This document shows, one piece after another, positions 34,011 to 44,775 of a stretch of 64,000 nt of DNA. Where the stretch lies: the NCBI RefSeq assembly GCF_035222375.1, contig NW_026946363.1, positions 1,488,001 through 1,552,000 on the forward strand. The letters run 5' to 3'. The translations under genes were made by a program, and so were the position numbers. Below the pieces are notes generated by a model. The model was not told the origin of the DNA, did not search any database, and saw only the letters and a program-made list of their open reading frames with translations. Position 1 is the first letter of the stretch, and each line of letters opens with the position of its first letter. The DNA comes from Podospora pseudocomata (Eukaryota > Ascomycota > Sordariomycetes > Sordariales > Podosporaceae).

Positions 34011-35777
34011 ATGCCCTTCAAGTCAACCTACCCCTCTATCAATATCTCGGAGAATGTTGATCTGTGGGCCCTCCTTTTCAGCGATGATTCCCCTTACAAA
34101 CGAGAGTTTCCCCCTACGAAGGAGATATTGACATGTCCTGTAACCGGGCAGTCATACACCTGGTCTGCTCTGCGGGATGCAGCACTGGCGTTTGGGAATG
34201 GGTTGGTTGAGAAGTGGCAGTGGAAGAAGGGGGATGTGTTGGCGTTCTATACCCCCAATTCTATCGACGTCTGCCCTTCCCATACCATACCATGACCCCC
34301 TATATACTAATAGGTATACAGACCCCCATAACAACCCTCGGCGCTCTCCACACCGGCGCCACCATCTCCCCCTCCAACCCCCTCTACACCCCACACGAGC
34401 TCGCCTTCCAGCTCACCGACTCCAACGCCAAAGCCCTCATCACCCACCCCTCCTGTCTATCGACTGCAATCGAAGCCGTCAACAAATCTAACCTCCCCCT
34501 TGATCGGATCTTGCTTTTAGGACCGGAGAGATCCCACCCCCAATTCCAACACTACACCTCCCTGTTTGTATCCCGTACCAATCCCCAAACCCCCGTCCCT
34601 ATCTCCCCAAAAACAGACCTCGCATTCCTGGTCTACTCCTCCGGCACGACTGGTCTGCCCAAAGGCGTCCCAATAACCCACTTCAACACCCTCTCCAATC
34701 TATTACAAGCCTCCTCCACCGAGGGCAGGCAGTTCCCCTGGGAGACGTCTGTTCAACTGGCTATCTTGCCATTCTTCCACATCTACGGCTTGACATGCTG
34801 CGTGCTGTTATCAATCCTCTCTGGTTGGCGGCTGGTGATCCTCCCCCGATTTGATATGCTCCAAGTGTTGAAGGCTATTGAGCGGTATAAAGTCAGCTTC
34901 ATGTACGTCCCCCCACCGGTGATCCTCGCCTTTTCGCAGCACCCCGACGTTGGGAAATATGATCTTTCCAGCTTGAGAGTCTTGCACTCGGGGGCTGCGC
35001 CGTTGGGGAGGGAGCTGATCAGAAAGGTTTGGGAGAGGGTGAAGGTGCCAGTGAAGCAGGGGTATGGGTTGAGTGAGACGAACGCGGTGGTTTGTTGCCA
35101 GGAGATTGGGGATTGGGAGAGGAGGATGGGGTCTGTGGGGAGGTTGATGCCGAATATGGAGGGGATGTTGGTTGGGGAGGATGGGAGGGAGGTGGCTGAG
35201 ACGGGGGGGGAAGGGGAGTTGTGGTTGAGGGGGCCGAATGTATTTGGGGGTTATTGGAAAAAGGAGGGACAGGAGGGGGTTTTTGGTGTGGATGATAGGG
35301 GTGGGAAGGGGTGGTTTAAGACGGGGGATGTGGTGAAGGTGGATGGGGAGGGGAATTTTTGGGTGGTGGAGAGGGTGAAGGAGTTGATCAAGTATAGTAA
35401 GTTGAGTATGCTGTCTTTATTGGTGACAAGGCTGACGATGAACAGATGGATATCCTGTCCCGCCGGCAGAGTTGGAAGGGATACTACTCACTCATCCCGA
35501 TGTGTTGGATGCTTGCGTTATTGGTTTCGAAGACAAGAGCCTAGCTACAGAGGTGCCGAGAGCATATGTTGTTGTCAGGGAAGGGATTGGTCGCATTCCA
35601 ACCAAGAGTCAGGAATTGGTCGACCATGTAACAAAACAAGTCGCTCCCCACAAGAAGCTCCGAGGAGGCGTCCATTTCGTCGACCAGGTCCCCAAGTCAC
35701 CCAGCGGCAAGGTCCTCAGGCGGATCATGAGAGATCAGGCCAAAAAGGATGCCCGACGATCGGGCTCAAAGCTTTGA
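34011..35777 (+). CDS. 4-coumarate-CoA ligase-like acyl-CoA synthetase with a peroxisomal signal
   Basis: Exons 34011-34268, 34322-35396 and 35446-35777 give 554 residues of the ANL adenylating superfamily. Motifs in order are VYSSGTTGLPKGVP (ATP/AMP P-loop), FFHIYGLTCCVLLSIL, GYGLSETNAVV, GWFKTGDVVKVDGEGNFWVV with the ATP-binding Asp, VPPAELEGILLTHPDVLDAC and PKSPSGKVLRR with the catalytic Lys. The protein ends GSKL, a perfect PTS1, so it should act in peroxisomes, activating a fatty, aromatic or other carboxylic acid to its CoA thioester; the substrate cannot be read from sequence. The first donor is an unusual GTCTGC, but the join gives the conserved NSIDTP. The 3' half is strongly G-rich. 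It converges on atp11 with only 78 bp between the stops. Confidence 0.87.
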
Positions 35778-35855
35778 TCTCTTCACAGAATCTAATATAC
35801 ACAAATATTTATACAAATCGTTCCCTCATATTTACATTCCTCACATCAAGTCTCC

Positions 35856-36818
35856 CTAGCCCATCCTCTCCGCCTCCTCCAACAACTTCTCCACGCTAAA
35901 CCTCTCATCCCCCCTCCCAAACCACTCCAGCAACCTCCTCCTCTCCTCCGCCCTCTCCATCCCCGCCTGGCCGCCCGCCCCATCCCAACCCCCATAAAAC
36001 CTCTGCAAGCACATCACCAAAAACTGCGCATCCTGCACTTTAACCCCCCTATCCTCCATGACCGTCCCCTGCATCAACACCACCCCCTTATCCTTTGCCA
36101 AATCCTTATAGTGCGTTACGGTGGTATGCGGCGAGGCAAACTCCCCCCTGGCTTTGTATTCAGCTAGTTGGGTGAACAACACAGTCGAAGAATTGGTCGC
36201 GGGATCCCAAGTCCATTGCACAAAGTGGATTTCTGCGCCTTGGTCAGGGTGCGGTACGGGGAGGACAAAGTGAGGGTTTTGGCGCGCGGTGGCTTCGAGC
36301 TGGGAGTAAGTCCCTGAAGGGATCACCGCGCAGAGGGAGTTTGGTTTGGAGGCGTGGTGAAAGCGCCAGATGGCGGTGAGTTCTTTTTCTGGGAGGGAGG
36401 AGACTTTGGGGAGGTCGAGGACGGAGGAGAGGGGTTTTATGCCGGAGGAGTCGAGTTTTTTAGAGGGGGTTCGCGGTGGTGGGGGTGGTGGTGATTGTGC
36501 AGGTGAGTTTGGTTGTGATAATGGGGATTGTGGTGATGGTGGGGGCGTTGGGGGTACGACAACGTCGGCTTCTTTGCGGAGTTTTTGGATCTTCTCGGCG
36601 TAGGCGGCTTTGAGGGAGTCGATTGTCTCGTGGCCTTCTTCTTGGGCCTTGCGGGCGAGCTTTTCGCGGTATTTTTCGAGGGTGTTGAGGGGTTGTTGGG
36701 TTGTGGCTAGGAGGCGGATGTCGTGGACTTGGGCCCAGCGGCGTTGGTGGGAGGCGCGGAAAGTTCGGGCCGCGCTGGAGAGGAGGTGACGGAGCATGGG
36801 GGGGCGGAGGGACGCCAT
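35856..36818 (-). CDS. atp11: Mitochondrial F1-ATPase assembly chaperone Atp11
   Basis: Intronless minus-strand gene of 320 residues. The N-terminus (RPPMLRHLLSSAARTFRASH) is a mitochondrial presequence. The core shows the ATP11 family pattern: KPLSSVLDLPKV, ELTAIWRFHH, FVLPVPHPDQGAEIHFVQW and VLFTQLAEYKARGEFASPHT. Atp11 binds free F1 beta subunit in the matrix and prevents its aggregation before alpha3beta3 assembly. A proline/serine-rich insert (residues about 90-125) sits between the presequence-proximal coil and the core. The coding strand is C-rich in the 5' half and G-rich in the 3' half. It ends 78 bp from the stop of the convergent ligase gene. Confidence 0.9.
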   Translation of the reverse strand: MASLRPPMLRHLLSSAARTFRASHQRRWAQVHDIRLLATTQQPLNTLEKYREKLARKAQEEGHETIDSLKAAYAEKIQKLRKEADVVVPPTPPPSPQSPLSQPNSPAQSPPPPPPRTPSKKLDSSGIKPLSSVLDLPKVSSLPEKELTAIWRFHHASKPNSLCAVIPSGTYSQLEATARQNPHFVLPVPHPDQGAEIHFVQWTWDPATNSSTVLFTQLAEYKARGEFASPHTTVTHYKDLAKDKGVVLMQGTVMEDRGVKVQDAQFLVMCLQRFYGGWDGAGGQAGMERAEERRRLLEWFGRGDERFSVEKLLEEAERMG

Positions 36819-36923
36819 GGTGGGTGTTGTGGTTGGTGGTGGTGTTTACTGTGAGGGACGACGGCGAGGTTCAAAAGATGTTCAATTGACGTCAGGGTCT
36901 ATCTTGGCGGGGATTGTGTAGAT

Positions 36924-36935
36924 AACCCTAACCCT
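36924..36935 (-). promoter_or_regulatory. Telobox-like motif upstream of atp11
   Basis: Two tandem units reading AGGGTTAGGGTT on the minus strand, 106 bp upstream of the atp11 ATG. Short interstitial telomere units in promoters can bind Rap1/Tbf1/Myb-type factors in fungi and telobox proteins in plants. Function here is inference. Confidence 0.3.
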
Positions 36936-37892
36936 GATTTTGGCACGGTTGTGATGGTCAATGTCAAGAGAATCACATCTTTCTTGCTCTTTATTTTCAG
37001 TCACTCACTTTCATCCTTATCCCATTCTCACGATTCATGAATCCTAGTTTGTTGTAGATTTACGGGGTCATGTTTGTTAACATTGTGAACTCAGACGTGG
37101 AATTGTTTACATAATACCAAGGCTGAATGTCAGAGGCTCTGAAACACAGGGCTGGTGGATCTTGACTTTCGACACCAGGTTTCACCAGGTCGTAGTCGAC
37201 AGGCATCCCCAACCGAGCGCCTGTCCCAAGCTTCGTGTCAAACCCCGTCTGATGTTTCGAGAACCGCCGGGATGGGAACAATAGCCGGAGATTTCAACGG
37301 TAATGGTACTCTCTTGCGAGATGATCGCTCGGTTGAGCAACAGATCGCTGTCTCTCCCGTTGATATTTTGGCTTGCAGTTAGAGGTTTGGCAACAGGCGG
37401 AGTTGGTTCATGCTGAAGAACCTCACATGCTTCACCATGGCGAACATGGAGATCTTTACAACTGGTGACAGGTTCAACATTGAACAAACTGGGCTTGGAC
37501 TCAGTGCAATCAACACCATCCAGTGATGCCTTCAACTGAGCTTAGCGTCGTCCCGACACATGGGATGGCGTTGGGGAAAGGGGTAGGGGCTGAGGCAGAT
37601 CAGATGCGACACTGTTCAAAACAACGCTTGGCTATGACTTCCCGACTGGGCAATGGAGATCTTCTGGTGGTTCGTTGTGGGATTCTCATAGACTCCGAAA
37701 ACCCGATCACGTTAACATGGGAATAACCCATGGTTTGAGCTGGCGCCAACTTCGACCCCTGCCTTGATGATACGAGGCTGTTTTCCATTTGAGTGGAATC
37801 GTTCGTTACTGGGCTGACGAGGTATGGTACTCTACACCACTTTCAATGACACACTGGCTTGGAAAGGGGTTTTGAGTCTTCAAGTAGTTCGC

Positions 37893-37899
37893 TATATAA
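37893..37899 (+). promoter_or_regulatory. Candidate TATA box of the secreted-protein gene
   Basis: TATATAA 205 bp upstream of the ATG at 38104, followed by a T/C-rich leader. This is a good match in sequence and position for a strongly expressed, regulated fungal gene. Confidence 0.45.
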
Positions 37900-38103
37900 G
37901 ACCAAGTGGTCAGCCAGCAAAGATCAATATTCTTTTTCTCTCTTCAGCAGCGACAACAACTTTCTTCTCGTCTCTGTTCATTACTTTTTTCACTTCTTAC
38001 ACAGCTGTGCTGTCTTAACATCAACTTTACGCATTCATTCCATTTTATTTACAGCCAGCTACTCTCCCAACACTCCCTCTTCAAAATTACCAAATTCGTC
38101 AAC

Positions 38104-38698
38104 ATGTTCTTCAAGGCCACCTTCCTTTTCTCCCTCCTCGCCACCTCTTTGGCTCTCCCCACTGGTACCGGTAGCCGCAACGTCGAGAAGAGAGGTATTC
38201 TTCAGGTCCAGAACTACTCTCAGTTCCAAGTCTCCGGCGGTGTCGCTGGCAATGCCCTCGCCGAGGTCAATGCCAAGTTTCCCGTAAGTTTACCTATGCT
38301 TAGTGCTCAACTTCCTCGTCATGTACTAACTAGTTGATTAGATCAATCTGAATAATCCCGGCTCCGTCGACGCCGAGGATCTCGCCATCCTCAAGGCTGC
38401 TCGCAAGACGGCCGAAAACGCCGAGACCAAGGCCGGTGGCTTCAACGAGGCCATCGAGGCGGCGGGCGGTGAGAAGACCACTACCGGCAGGGCTCTCCAG
38501 AACGGCAAGATCAAGAACAAGGTTCTGAAGCTGCAGCTCCAGGTTATGATTGCTCAGATTGAGGCTGCTCAGGGCAAGGACACTGCTGCGAAGCTTGCTG
38601 ATGTCACCAAGAAGTTGAACAAGAATGTTGAGACTGATCAGAAGAACGCTGGCCAGCTGAGCACTACTGTTAACTTTCAGGGTACTAGCCAGCCTTAA
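38104..38698 (+). CDS. Small secreted protein with a Kex2-type site
   Basis: Exons 38104-38283 and 38342-38698 encode 178 residues. The first 18 or so residues (FFKATFLFSLLATSLAL) are a signal peptide. A short propeptide ends at a dibasic site (NVEKR/GILQ), which the Golgi protease Kex2 would be expected to cut. The mature domain is cysteine-free, Lys/Ala/Gln-rich and largely helical in appearance (AILKAARKTAENAETKAGGF, LQLQVMIAQIEAAQ). It resembles a group of abundant small secreted proteins found across ascomycetes; no activity is known to me, so none is assigned. The intron has a GTAAGT donor and a TAG acceptor. A TATA box lies upstream. Confidence 0.75.
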
Positions 38699-39185
38699 GG
38701 GGTTGTTCCAGTGGTTGTATATAATTTGAAATGATGCACATATTCTTTCCATCTCCCTGTCAAATCTGGGCACAGACAACTGCACCTTCTTGCTTCTGTT
38801 GTTGAAATTTATTGGTCAACCAAGATAGGTAGGTACGTGCTGAGGTGCGCAACCCATGAATTAAATGATGCAGTGATAGAAGGCCATACACCCATGTTAC
38901 AACATCCTCTTCTCTTGCCAGTGTTATGTTCGCGAGCGCACGTTACTAAACGGGTAAGGTCAAACCACATACCTTTTGCGAGGCATGCGAAATCCTCCAA
39001 ACCTCTGTCCATGCTGTTGGCTGCATTAGCCGCCGAGAAACACCACTAGGCTCTCACTCGCAGCAGCTGATTAGTGAGCAAGGTAAGGAATTCTATTGTC
39101 GATTCCAGACCGCTAGCATCTGCGAAATCATCTTGTTATCCTGGGCGCTTCCGAAATACCTTCCTTCAACAATAAGACTATTATG
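38699..39185. other. Intergenic region
   Basis: About 0.5 kb between the secreted-protein gene and the STAND remnant. The right part may contain decayed N-terminal coding sequence of the remnant, but I could not establish it. Confidence 0.3.
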
Positions 39186-42100
39186 TCTCTTTATAAGCCG
39201 TTCAACAATTTGCAGCACTCGGAGATGTTATTGTTGGAGGCTCTCAGAATCTTATTGCTTGTGGAGTATGGTCACTGGTACGATTCAGCTTGCTTGTAGG
39301 AACTTTGTATGGTGCTCTTTTCAGAATGATGACTGACTACTAACTCAGCTGACGGCGAATGTCTCTGCATGTGTCGAGAGACTCTCCAAGTTGTTGATGG
39401 ATGCTGGCCGTGCTGCGCCACGTTATCAAGAGATGGCTTTGCTCTACCCGCAATCCCGGTCGCTCCGGTCAAACATGTGCGAATACTTTACCGTTGTCGT
39501 CCGTCTATGTCATCAGCTCGTGATGTTCACGAAACAATCTATCTTTCAACAGTTGAAAGCCTTCTTGAGTGACCAAGAGATGACTTCGTTTCGAGACGAG
39601 CTTGACCACTAGGCTGTCTCAATTAAAGCGGAAGTCTGGCTCCTCACAAATAAAAGCATCGAAGAGCAAGGATTGAGTTTGAAGGCCATCATGAGGTCAG
39701 GAAAGACTCGTCGAGCAGAGAAAGCAAAGTTCAAAGTCCTCAACTATTGTTCGACTTACGATTATCAGTCCACTTGGAAAGAGCTACGAAAAGCGGGCAA
39801 CACAAGTCTTCTTCAGGGCAGCGCGGAGTATCACAGCTGGAAACCCGCACGACAGTTTGCAACCCTAATACGCCAGGGAAAACTAGAATCTGGAAAGTCA
39901 GTTCTGCTGGCCAATATGGTTGCAGATCTAGGCCTACACGTTGGCAGTGCGAAGTGTTCTATCGTCTATTTCTTCTGTCGACACAATATAGACGAAAGCT
40001 TGAGTTCAAACGATTATCGGATCGATTGTTCGACAGCTTCTGACCCGTGTCGCCGACTTTACCGAGATTGAGCGCCAGATAGTTGAAGATTACTCGCCAA
40101 GATCGAGTTTAGCCGTTGACGAGGGATATCGAATGCTTCAGGACTGTTTCCCGGCAGGCTTGGAAGCCTTTATAATCCTTGACGGTTTGGACGAATGCAC
40201 CGAGAAAGAGAAGGCCACTGTCTACGACCAACTACAGACACTTCAGAAGAGATTGCCGATGCTCTCTTGGAAGGCGCATAGGGGATGTTTCTTTGGGTGG
40301 CACTCCAGATCTCAGATTTATGCCAACAAGAGAATCAGACAAATGCCGACATCCGTCGCGCCTTGAAAAATCTACCCAAGGACCTCAACGGGACATTCTG
40401 GCGAATCCTTAGAAACGCAACGGAAAACAGCAAGGGTTATCAAAACCAGGTGCTCAAAATTTTAACAACGGTATACCGACCTTTGACGGCAGAGGAGCTT
40501 CGAGAGGCTCTAAGTATTGTACCTGGAAACCGCGTTTGGAATTCGGAAGAGCTCATCAGCGATATCTATGCCGTACTAGCAAGTTGTGGGAGTCTCGTTA
40601 TGGTCGATGAAGAATCGCTAACGATACGTATTGTCCACCAAAGTGTCGTTCAGTTTTTGTTTGGCGAATATAAAGGTGCAGCACGACCAATCATTACACG
40701 AGAAGGGGCGGAAAAAGCAGTGGGCGAGATTGTTATAACATATCTTTCTTATGATGTGTTCGATAGTTCTATCTCGGTCAGGGTTGCACCCCAGATACCA
40801 GCCGCACCAGCAATTATCATCCGGACAATGGACATTCCACTCAGCGTCCGTGATACTGCAGTAAAATTGCTGCAGCTACGAAAACAGCCTGGATTTGATA
40901 TGGGCCAAGTCCTTTTCGCCGCTAGTCAACAGTCATCAACATATGTAGAAAAATAGCCATTCTACGGCTATGCGAAAGAACACTGGGAACGCCACTCAAG
41001 ATACATTGAAACAAACAACTTGGAAATGATGCGACTCTTGATCTCGGTTGCGCATAAGCAAGTAATCCTCGAGGAGAACGACACGTTGGTACGATGGGCC
41101 ATAAGACACAAGCACAATCCCGTCGCCCAGGCCGCCACCGATGAAAGGAAATTCACCGAGCCCCTCATGCAATCTATTGTCCATGGAGACAGCGATTCTG
41201 CGATGAAACTTGTTGGCGAGATTCCATGGCGTTATGAAGAATTCAACTATCAACTTTGGGCGATTGCTGCAAAACGACCTTTTTTTTGTAGCGGGCAACT
41301 CTTGAATAATATGCTCCGTCAAGCAGTTATTTTGGAAAAGTTCAAGGGTCCCGAAGTTCTTGGTCGACTGCTCAAGACTGGTATACGGCTAGACAACATT
41401 GCCCTTCTACGCTTGCTTGAAGAACACAAATATGACCTTCTCAGTCTCATTCTTAAAGAGAACATAGATGTTGAATGCCGCAGCGTCGAGGGGGGCCAGA
41501 CGCTTCTCTATTTGGCCTCATGCGGTCTTAGCCATGGGATTGTTGAGATGCTTTTGCAGGCTGGCGCAAATGTCAGCTCCGTCGAGGCCATACACGGGGA
41601 GACGCCGCTGATCGGAGCCATGAGGCGCCAGAGATTGTCAACTGTCGAACTTCTTGCTACTCACGGAGCCGAGTTAGATGCAAGGGATAGACACGGAGAT
41701 ACGGCTCTGACGAAAGCGCCGCACTATGGGACAGTGATATCGTCGAAGTCCTTTTGAGGCAGGGGGCAGATCCGAACGTCAAACACCCCTGGGACATGAC
41801 AGCGTTAAATCGTGCACTATCTAAAGTCCGATCCGAAGAAGATTCGAAACTGGCCGCATGTGTGGATGCCCTAATTACTTTGGGGGCTGATATACATCAC
41901 GATTTGGTAGATGGGATTACATGCTTGGCATTCGCCCGTAAACTGGGATATGAGAAGACCGTTGAAGTTTTGCTGGAAGCGGAACGTACACTACAGATCA
42001 AGGGATACGTGCCTCTACATTATGGTGCTAAAGGCGGTCATGCGAAGACTGTTGAACATATTCTCGTCACAGGGGCTGACCCAAATATACGCGCAAAATC

Positions 42101-42503
42101 CGGCAAAACTGCCTTGATTTATGCCGTTGAAGCTGACAACGAAAGCGTTATCGACGTCCTTCTCGCTCATGGGGCCGATCCAAGTATACCTAAAAACTGT
42201 AGCGAGACGGCCTTGATGATCGCTGCTCGAGCTGGCAATGCAAGTGTTTGCAAACGTCTTGTCACTAAGGAAGGCAGCCCAACCAATCCCGCATTCAAGT
42301 TCCAGTCACAGCTGTCATTGGAAGTTGCACAGTCCCCTCTCCCTGAGATGGCTCACCCGATCGAGCGGGGCGCGATGGTCAAGCCTTTGTTTTTCAAGGC
42401 ATCTGATGCAACCGACAAGCATGCTACTTGGTTTCCACCTTATATTCTTGTGTACAATCAGGATGATGAGATTGTTGAGGTTGTTTCCCCTCACAAAACC
42501 TGA
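39186..42503 (+). pseudogene. Decayed NACHT-ankyrin STAND (NLR-like) gene
   Basis: Successive plus-strand pieces follow the order of a fungal STAND receptor. First comes an N-terminal helical region (GGSQNLIACGVWSLVRF; DAGRAAPRYQEMALLYP). Then the junction STWKELRKAGNTSL leads to a Walker A (GKLESGKSVLLANM) and a Walker B (FIILDGLDECTEKEKA). A winged-helix part (GMFLWVALQISDLC; VYRPLTAEELREALSIVPG) is followed by ankyrin repeats (GETPLIGAMRRQRLSTVELL; KGGHAKTVEHILVTGADPN). About three in-frame stops, two frame changes and one internal loss between Walker B and the winged helix disrupt it. The stops are all TAG, as expected if CAG changed to TAG by RIP-type C-to-T mutation. Fungal NLRs act in non-self recognition and incompatibility. 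The ankyrin part stays open for long stretches, which suggests fairly recent decay. Confidence 0.8.
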
Positions 42504-42882
42504 TCTATGAGATTAGGTGCTTGATCCTCGAAGACGAGTCATATGAAGGCTACCTGTAGGTGTGTGGGTAAGGTAGTTTCTAAGAATTGATGACTTTCCG
42601 CCATTAAGGATTGTTCTCTGGAATATTCTTTTCTGAACAAAGGTTTCGGGATGGAAAAATGAGCAAAAGAACGGAAAGGCATGAGTTCACTACCTTAAGC
42701 AAGCTTCAACTTCACCACCAACTTGTCGAGTTGAATGAGAGAATAACTTCATCGGCCATACTCAGTCAACCTTGTTTACCTACTTAAGCTCGAAGCTACT
42801 GAATCCAAACCACATATTTTAGAAACGACATTGCTCCCGGCCCCTTTGTACGCAGGTACCTGATCTGCTGTCTGGAAAGCAC
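42504..42882. other. Intergenic region between STAND remnant and MFS gene
   Basis: About 380 bp of AT-richer sequence holding the 3' flanks of both. No gene or repeat recognised. Confidence 0.35.
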
Positions 42883-44775
42883 TCACTCACCAACCTCCCG
42901 ATCCTCACTCCAATGAATATACCCAATCACCGGCCAGCCCCAAGTAACATGCCTAATCGTCTTCCCCCAGAAATACAACGGCACCCAGCAAACCAACACC
43001 GCCGCCGAGATCGCCGCCATCGTCCCATACGCATTCAAATAGCCCGCCTGCTGCACCCAAGTATTCGTATAAAACGACAGCAAAAACCCAAACAAACTCT
43101 TGAATCCCATGACCGCAAGTGTGATCTCCCCTGCCACAGGCCGGTAAGCATCAATGACATACACCAGCGCCACATTCGTTCCCTGAACAATAGCAAAATT
43201 CACTGTTTCCCTTCCATGTCAGCACTTCTTCTTCTTGGGTATCTCGGCAGAAAAACTTACACAACGCAATCCCAAAATTCGGCACCATCCAATGCAAGCC
43301 CTTCTCAATCCCCACCCCAAAAATCACCAGCCCCAACGGCGCGGTGATCATGGCAGGTATCATCGCCGGCAGTCTCATTTCCGGATCTCTAATCCCGTTG
43401 TTTCTCTTGGTGAAGTAATCCGCTACTTTGTCTCCCCACCATCCACCAAGCGGTATACCTGCCAGCGAACCGACCAAAGCAGAGACAAAGCAGACGCCTA
43501 CCTGCCATGACTTGAATCTGTAGGTTGCTTCGTAGGCGATCTCAACATTGGATGTCATAGCAACCAGAAACCCAATGGTGGCGGCTTCAACAAGGGCAGC
43601 CCAGAGGACAGGGGGGAGGCAAATCAGACCGAGGGGACGAACGGTCAGTTTGAAGAATGACTCGTGGGTGATAGTCCCGTGGAAGATTTTGAGAGTGGAG
43701 AGGTAGGAGGCTTTCTTTGGGAGGGGGGAACTGCCAACACGGCGGGACTCAGGGTCGGAGATGGTGGCAGTTGGGTTCTTTTCTGTGGAGGAGCGTTGGT
43801 TGGGGGTGCCGGTGGAGGAGGAGTCGTCGCTGTTGGGAGGGGTCTCACGGATGTAGGCTGTTTCGGGAAAGGCAAAGAATGCGATGAGGAGGACGAGGCC
43901 GACGAGGGCGGAGGCGACTTGGAAGATTACACGCCAGTGGTGGTCGATTGTGATGACGCTGGGGATATCTTGTTAGAATGGGGATGGGAAGGTGTGATAA
44001 TAGAGGGCATACCCTGAGATGATGAGACCGATGGCTACACCGACAGCGAGAAAGGAGCTGTATAAAGCCATGACTGTACCTCGCTCGTGGAGGAAGAAGA
44101 TGTCGGCGATGGTGATGGGGGCGATTGTCTCGGCAGCACCGGCACCAAAGCCCATGATGACACGGCCGGCAAGAAACCCGCCGTAGGAGCGCTCGAAGCA
44201 AAGCCAGACAGCAGAGGCCTGAGGTCCTTGTTAGTTCGGTTCAGCGTTCGTTCATGATTTTTCTTGACTTACAAAGTAGATCAAATAGCTAAAGACATAA
44301 GTCGGCCGGCGTCCCCATTTATTGGCAACAGGGACCCAGAAAAAGTTTCCAATACCCTGCATGAGAGCACAGGTGGTGAAAAAGTACGCAACCTTGGCTA
44401 CAGCTTCGTGGAAGAGCTTGGGGTTTCTTCCTGGATGGGCACCAACGAAGAACTCCATGGTGATGTTGACCATGGCAATCGAGGGCCCTGCCGCCAGAAA
44501 GTTGCAAATCATCATGGCCAAGCAGATGACGGTCGCCATATAGTACTTGTACCATTGTGGCCTAAGAAGTGTTAGCTAGGTGTCTTCGAGGTGATGTAAA
44601 AGGCTTACCAGTTGAGGGGATCATTGGGGTCAGAAGAAGGTGTCGGGATCAGGATGATCTCGTTCGTGTCCTGATCACGAAGACGAACGTTGCCGAGGGT
44701 GACAACTCTCTTCTTGTCACCACGATCACTATGGGGGTTGGCCGCCAAAGAGGCAGCGATACGATCTCCAGCCAT
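42883..44775 (-). CDS. Major facilitator superfamily transporter
   Basis: Minus-strand gene with exons 44775-44609, 44561-44273, 44218-44013, 43958-43261 and 43202-42883, joining in frame to 559 residues. It has about 12 transmembrane segments. The hydrophilic N-terminus ends in the DPNDPLNWPQWYKYYM lead-in common to fungal MFS proteins of the DHA/SVOP-like group. NKWGRRPTYVFS matches the family loop 2-3 signature. GRVIMGFGAGAAETIAPITI is the TM4-5 stretch. A large cytosolic loop near the middle is Ser/Thr/Pro-rich (SDDSSSTGTPNQRSSTEKNP). Substrate cannot be inferred: relatives carry drugs, polyamines, sugars or toxins. It sits about 2.2 kb from the divergent zinc-finger regulator; a link is possible but unsupported. 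All four introns have canonical donors and YAG acceptors. Confidence 0.87.

Larger units (their letters stand above)
36819..38103. other. Divergent intergenic region (atp11 / secreted protein)
   Basis: About 1.3 kb. It contains two telomere-type units (AACCCTAACCCT, 36924-36935) near the atp11 start and a TATATAA box at 37893-37899 upstream of the secreted-protein gene. Frames around 37180-37540 show no family character. Confidence 0.45.

Noticed and set aside
34011-35777. A secondary-metabolite cluster around the acyl-CoA ligase, MFS transporter and zinc-finger factor
   Set aside because: No synthase, P450 or other tailoring enzyme is present, and the neighbours are core mitochondrial and spliceosomal genes.
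36924-36935. A telomere or chromosome-end boundary
   Set aside because: Only two repeat units, flanked by ordinary housekeeping genes on both sides.
39186-42503. Reading the TAG codons of the STAND remnant as editing sites
   Set aside because: This locus also has frame changes and an internal loss, which editing cannot explain; decay is the simpler reading.
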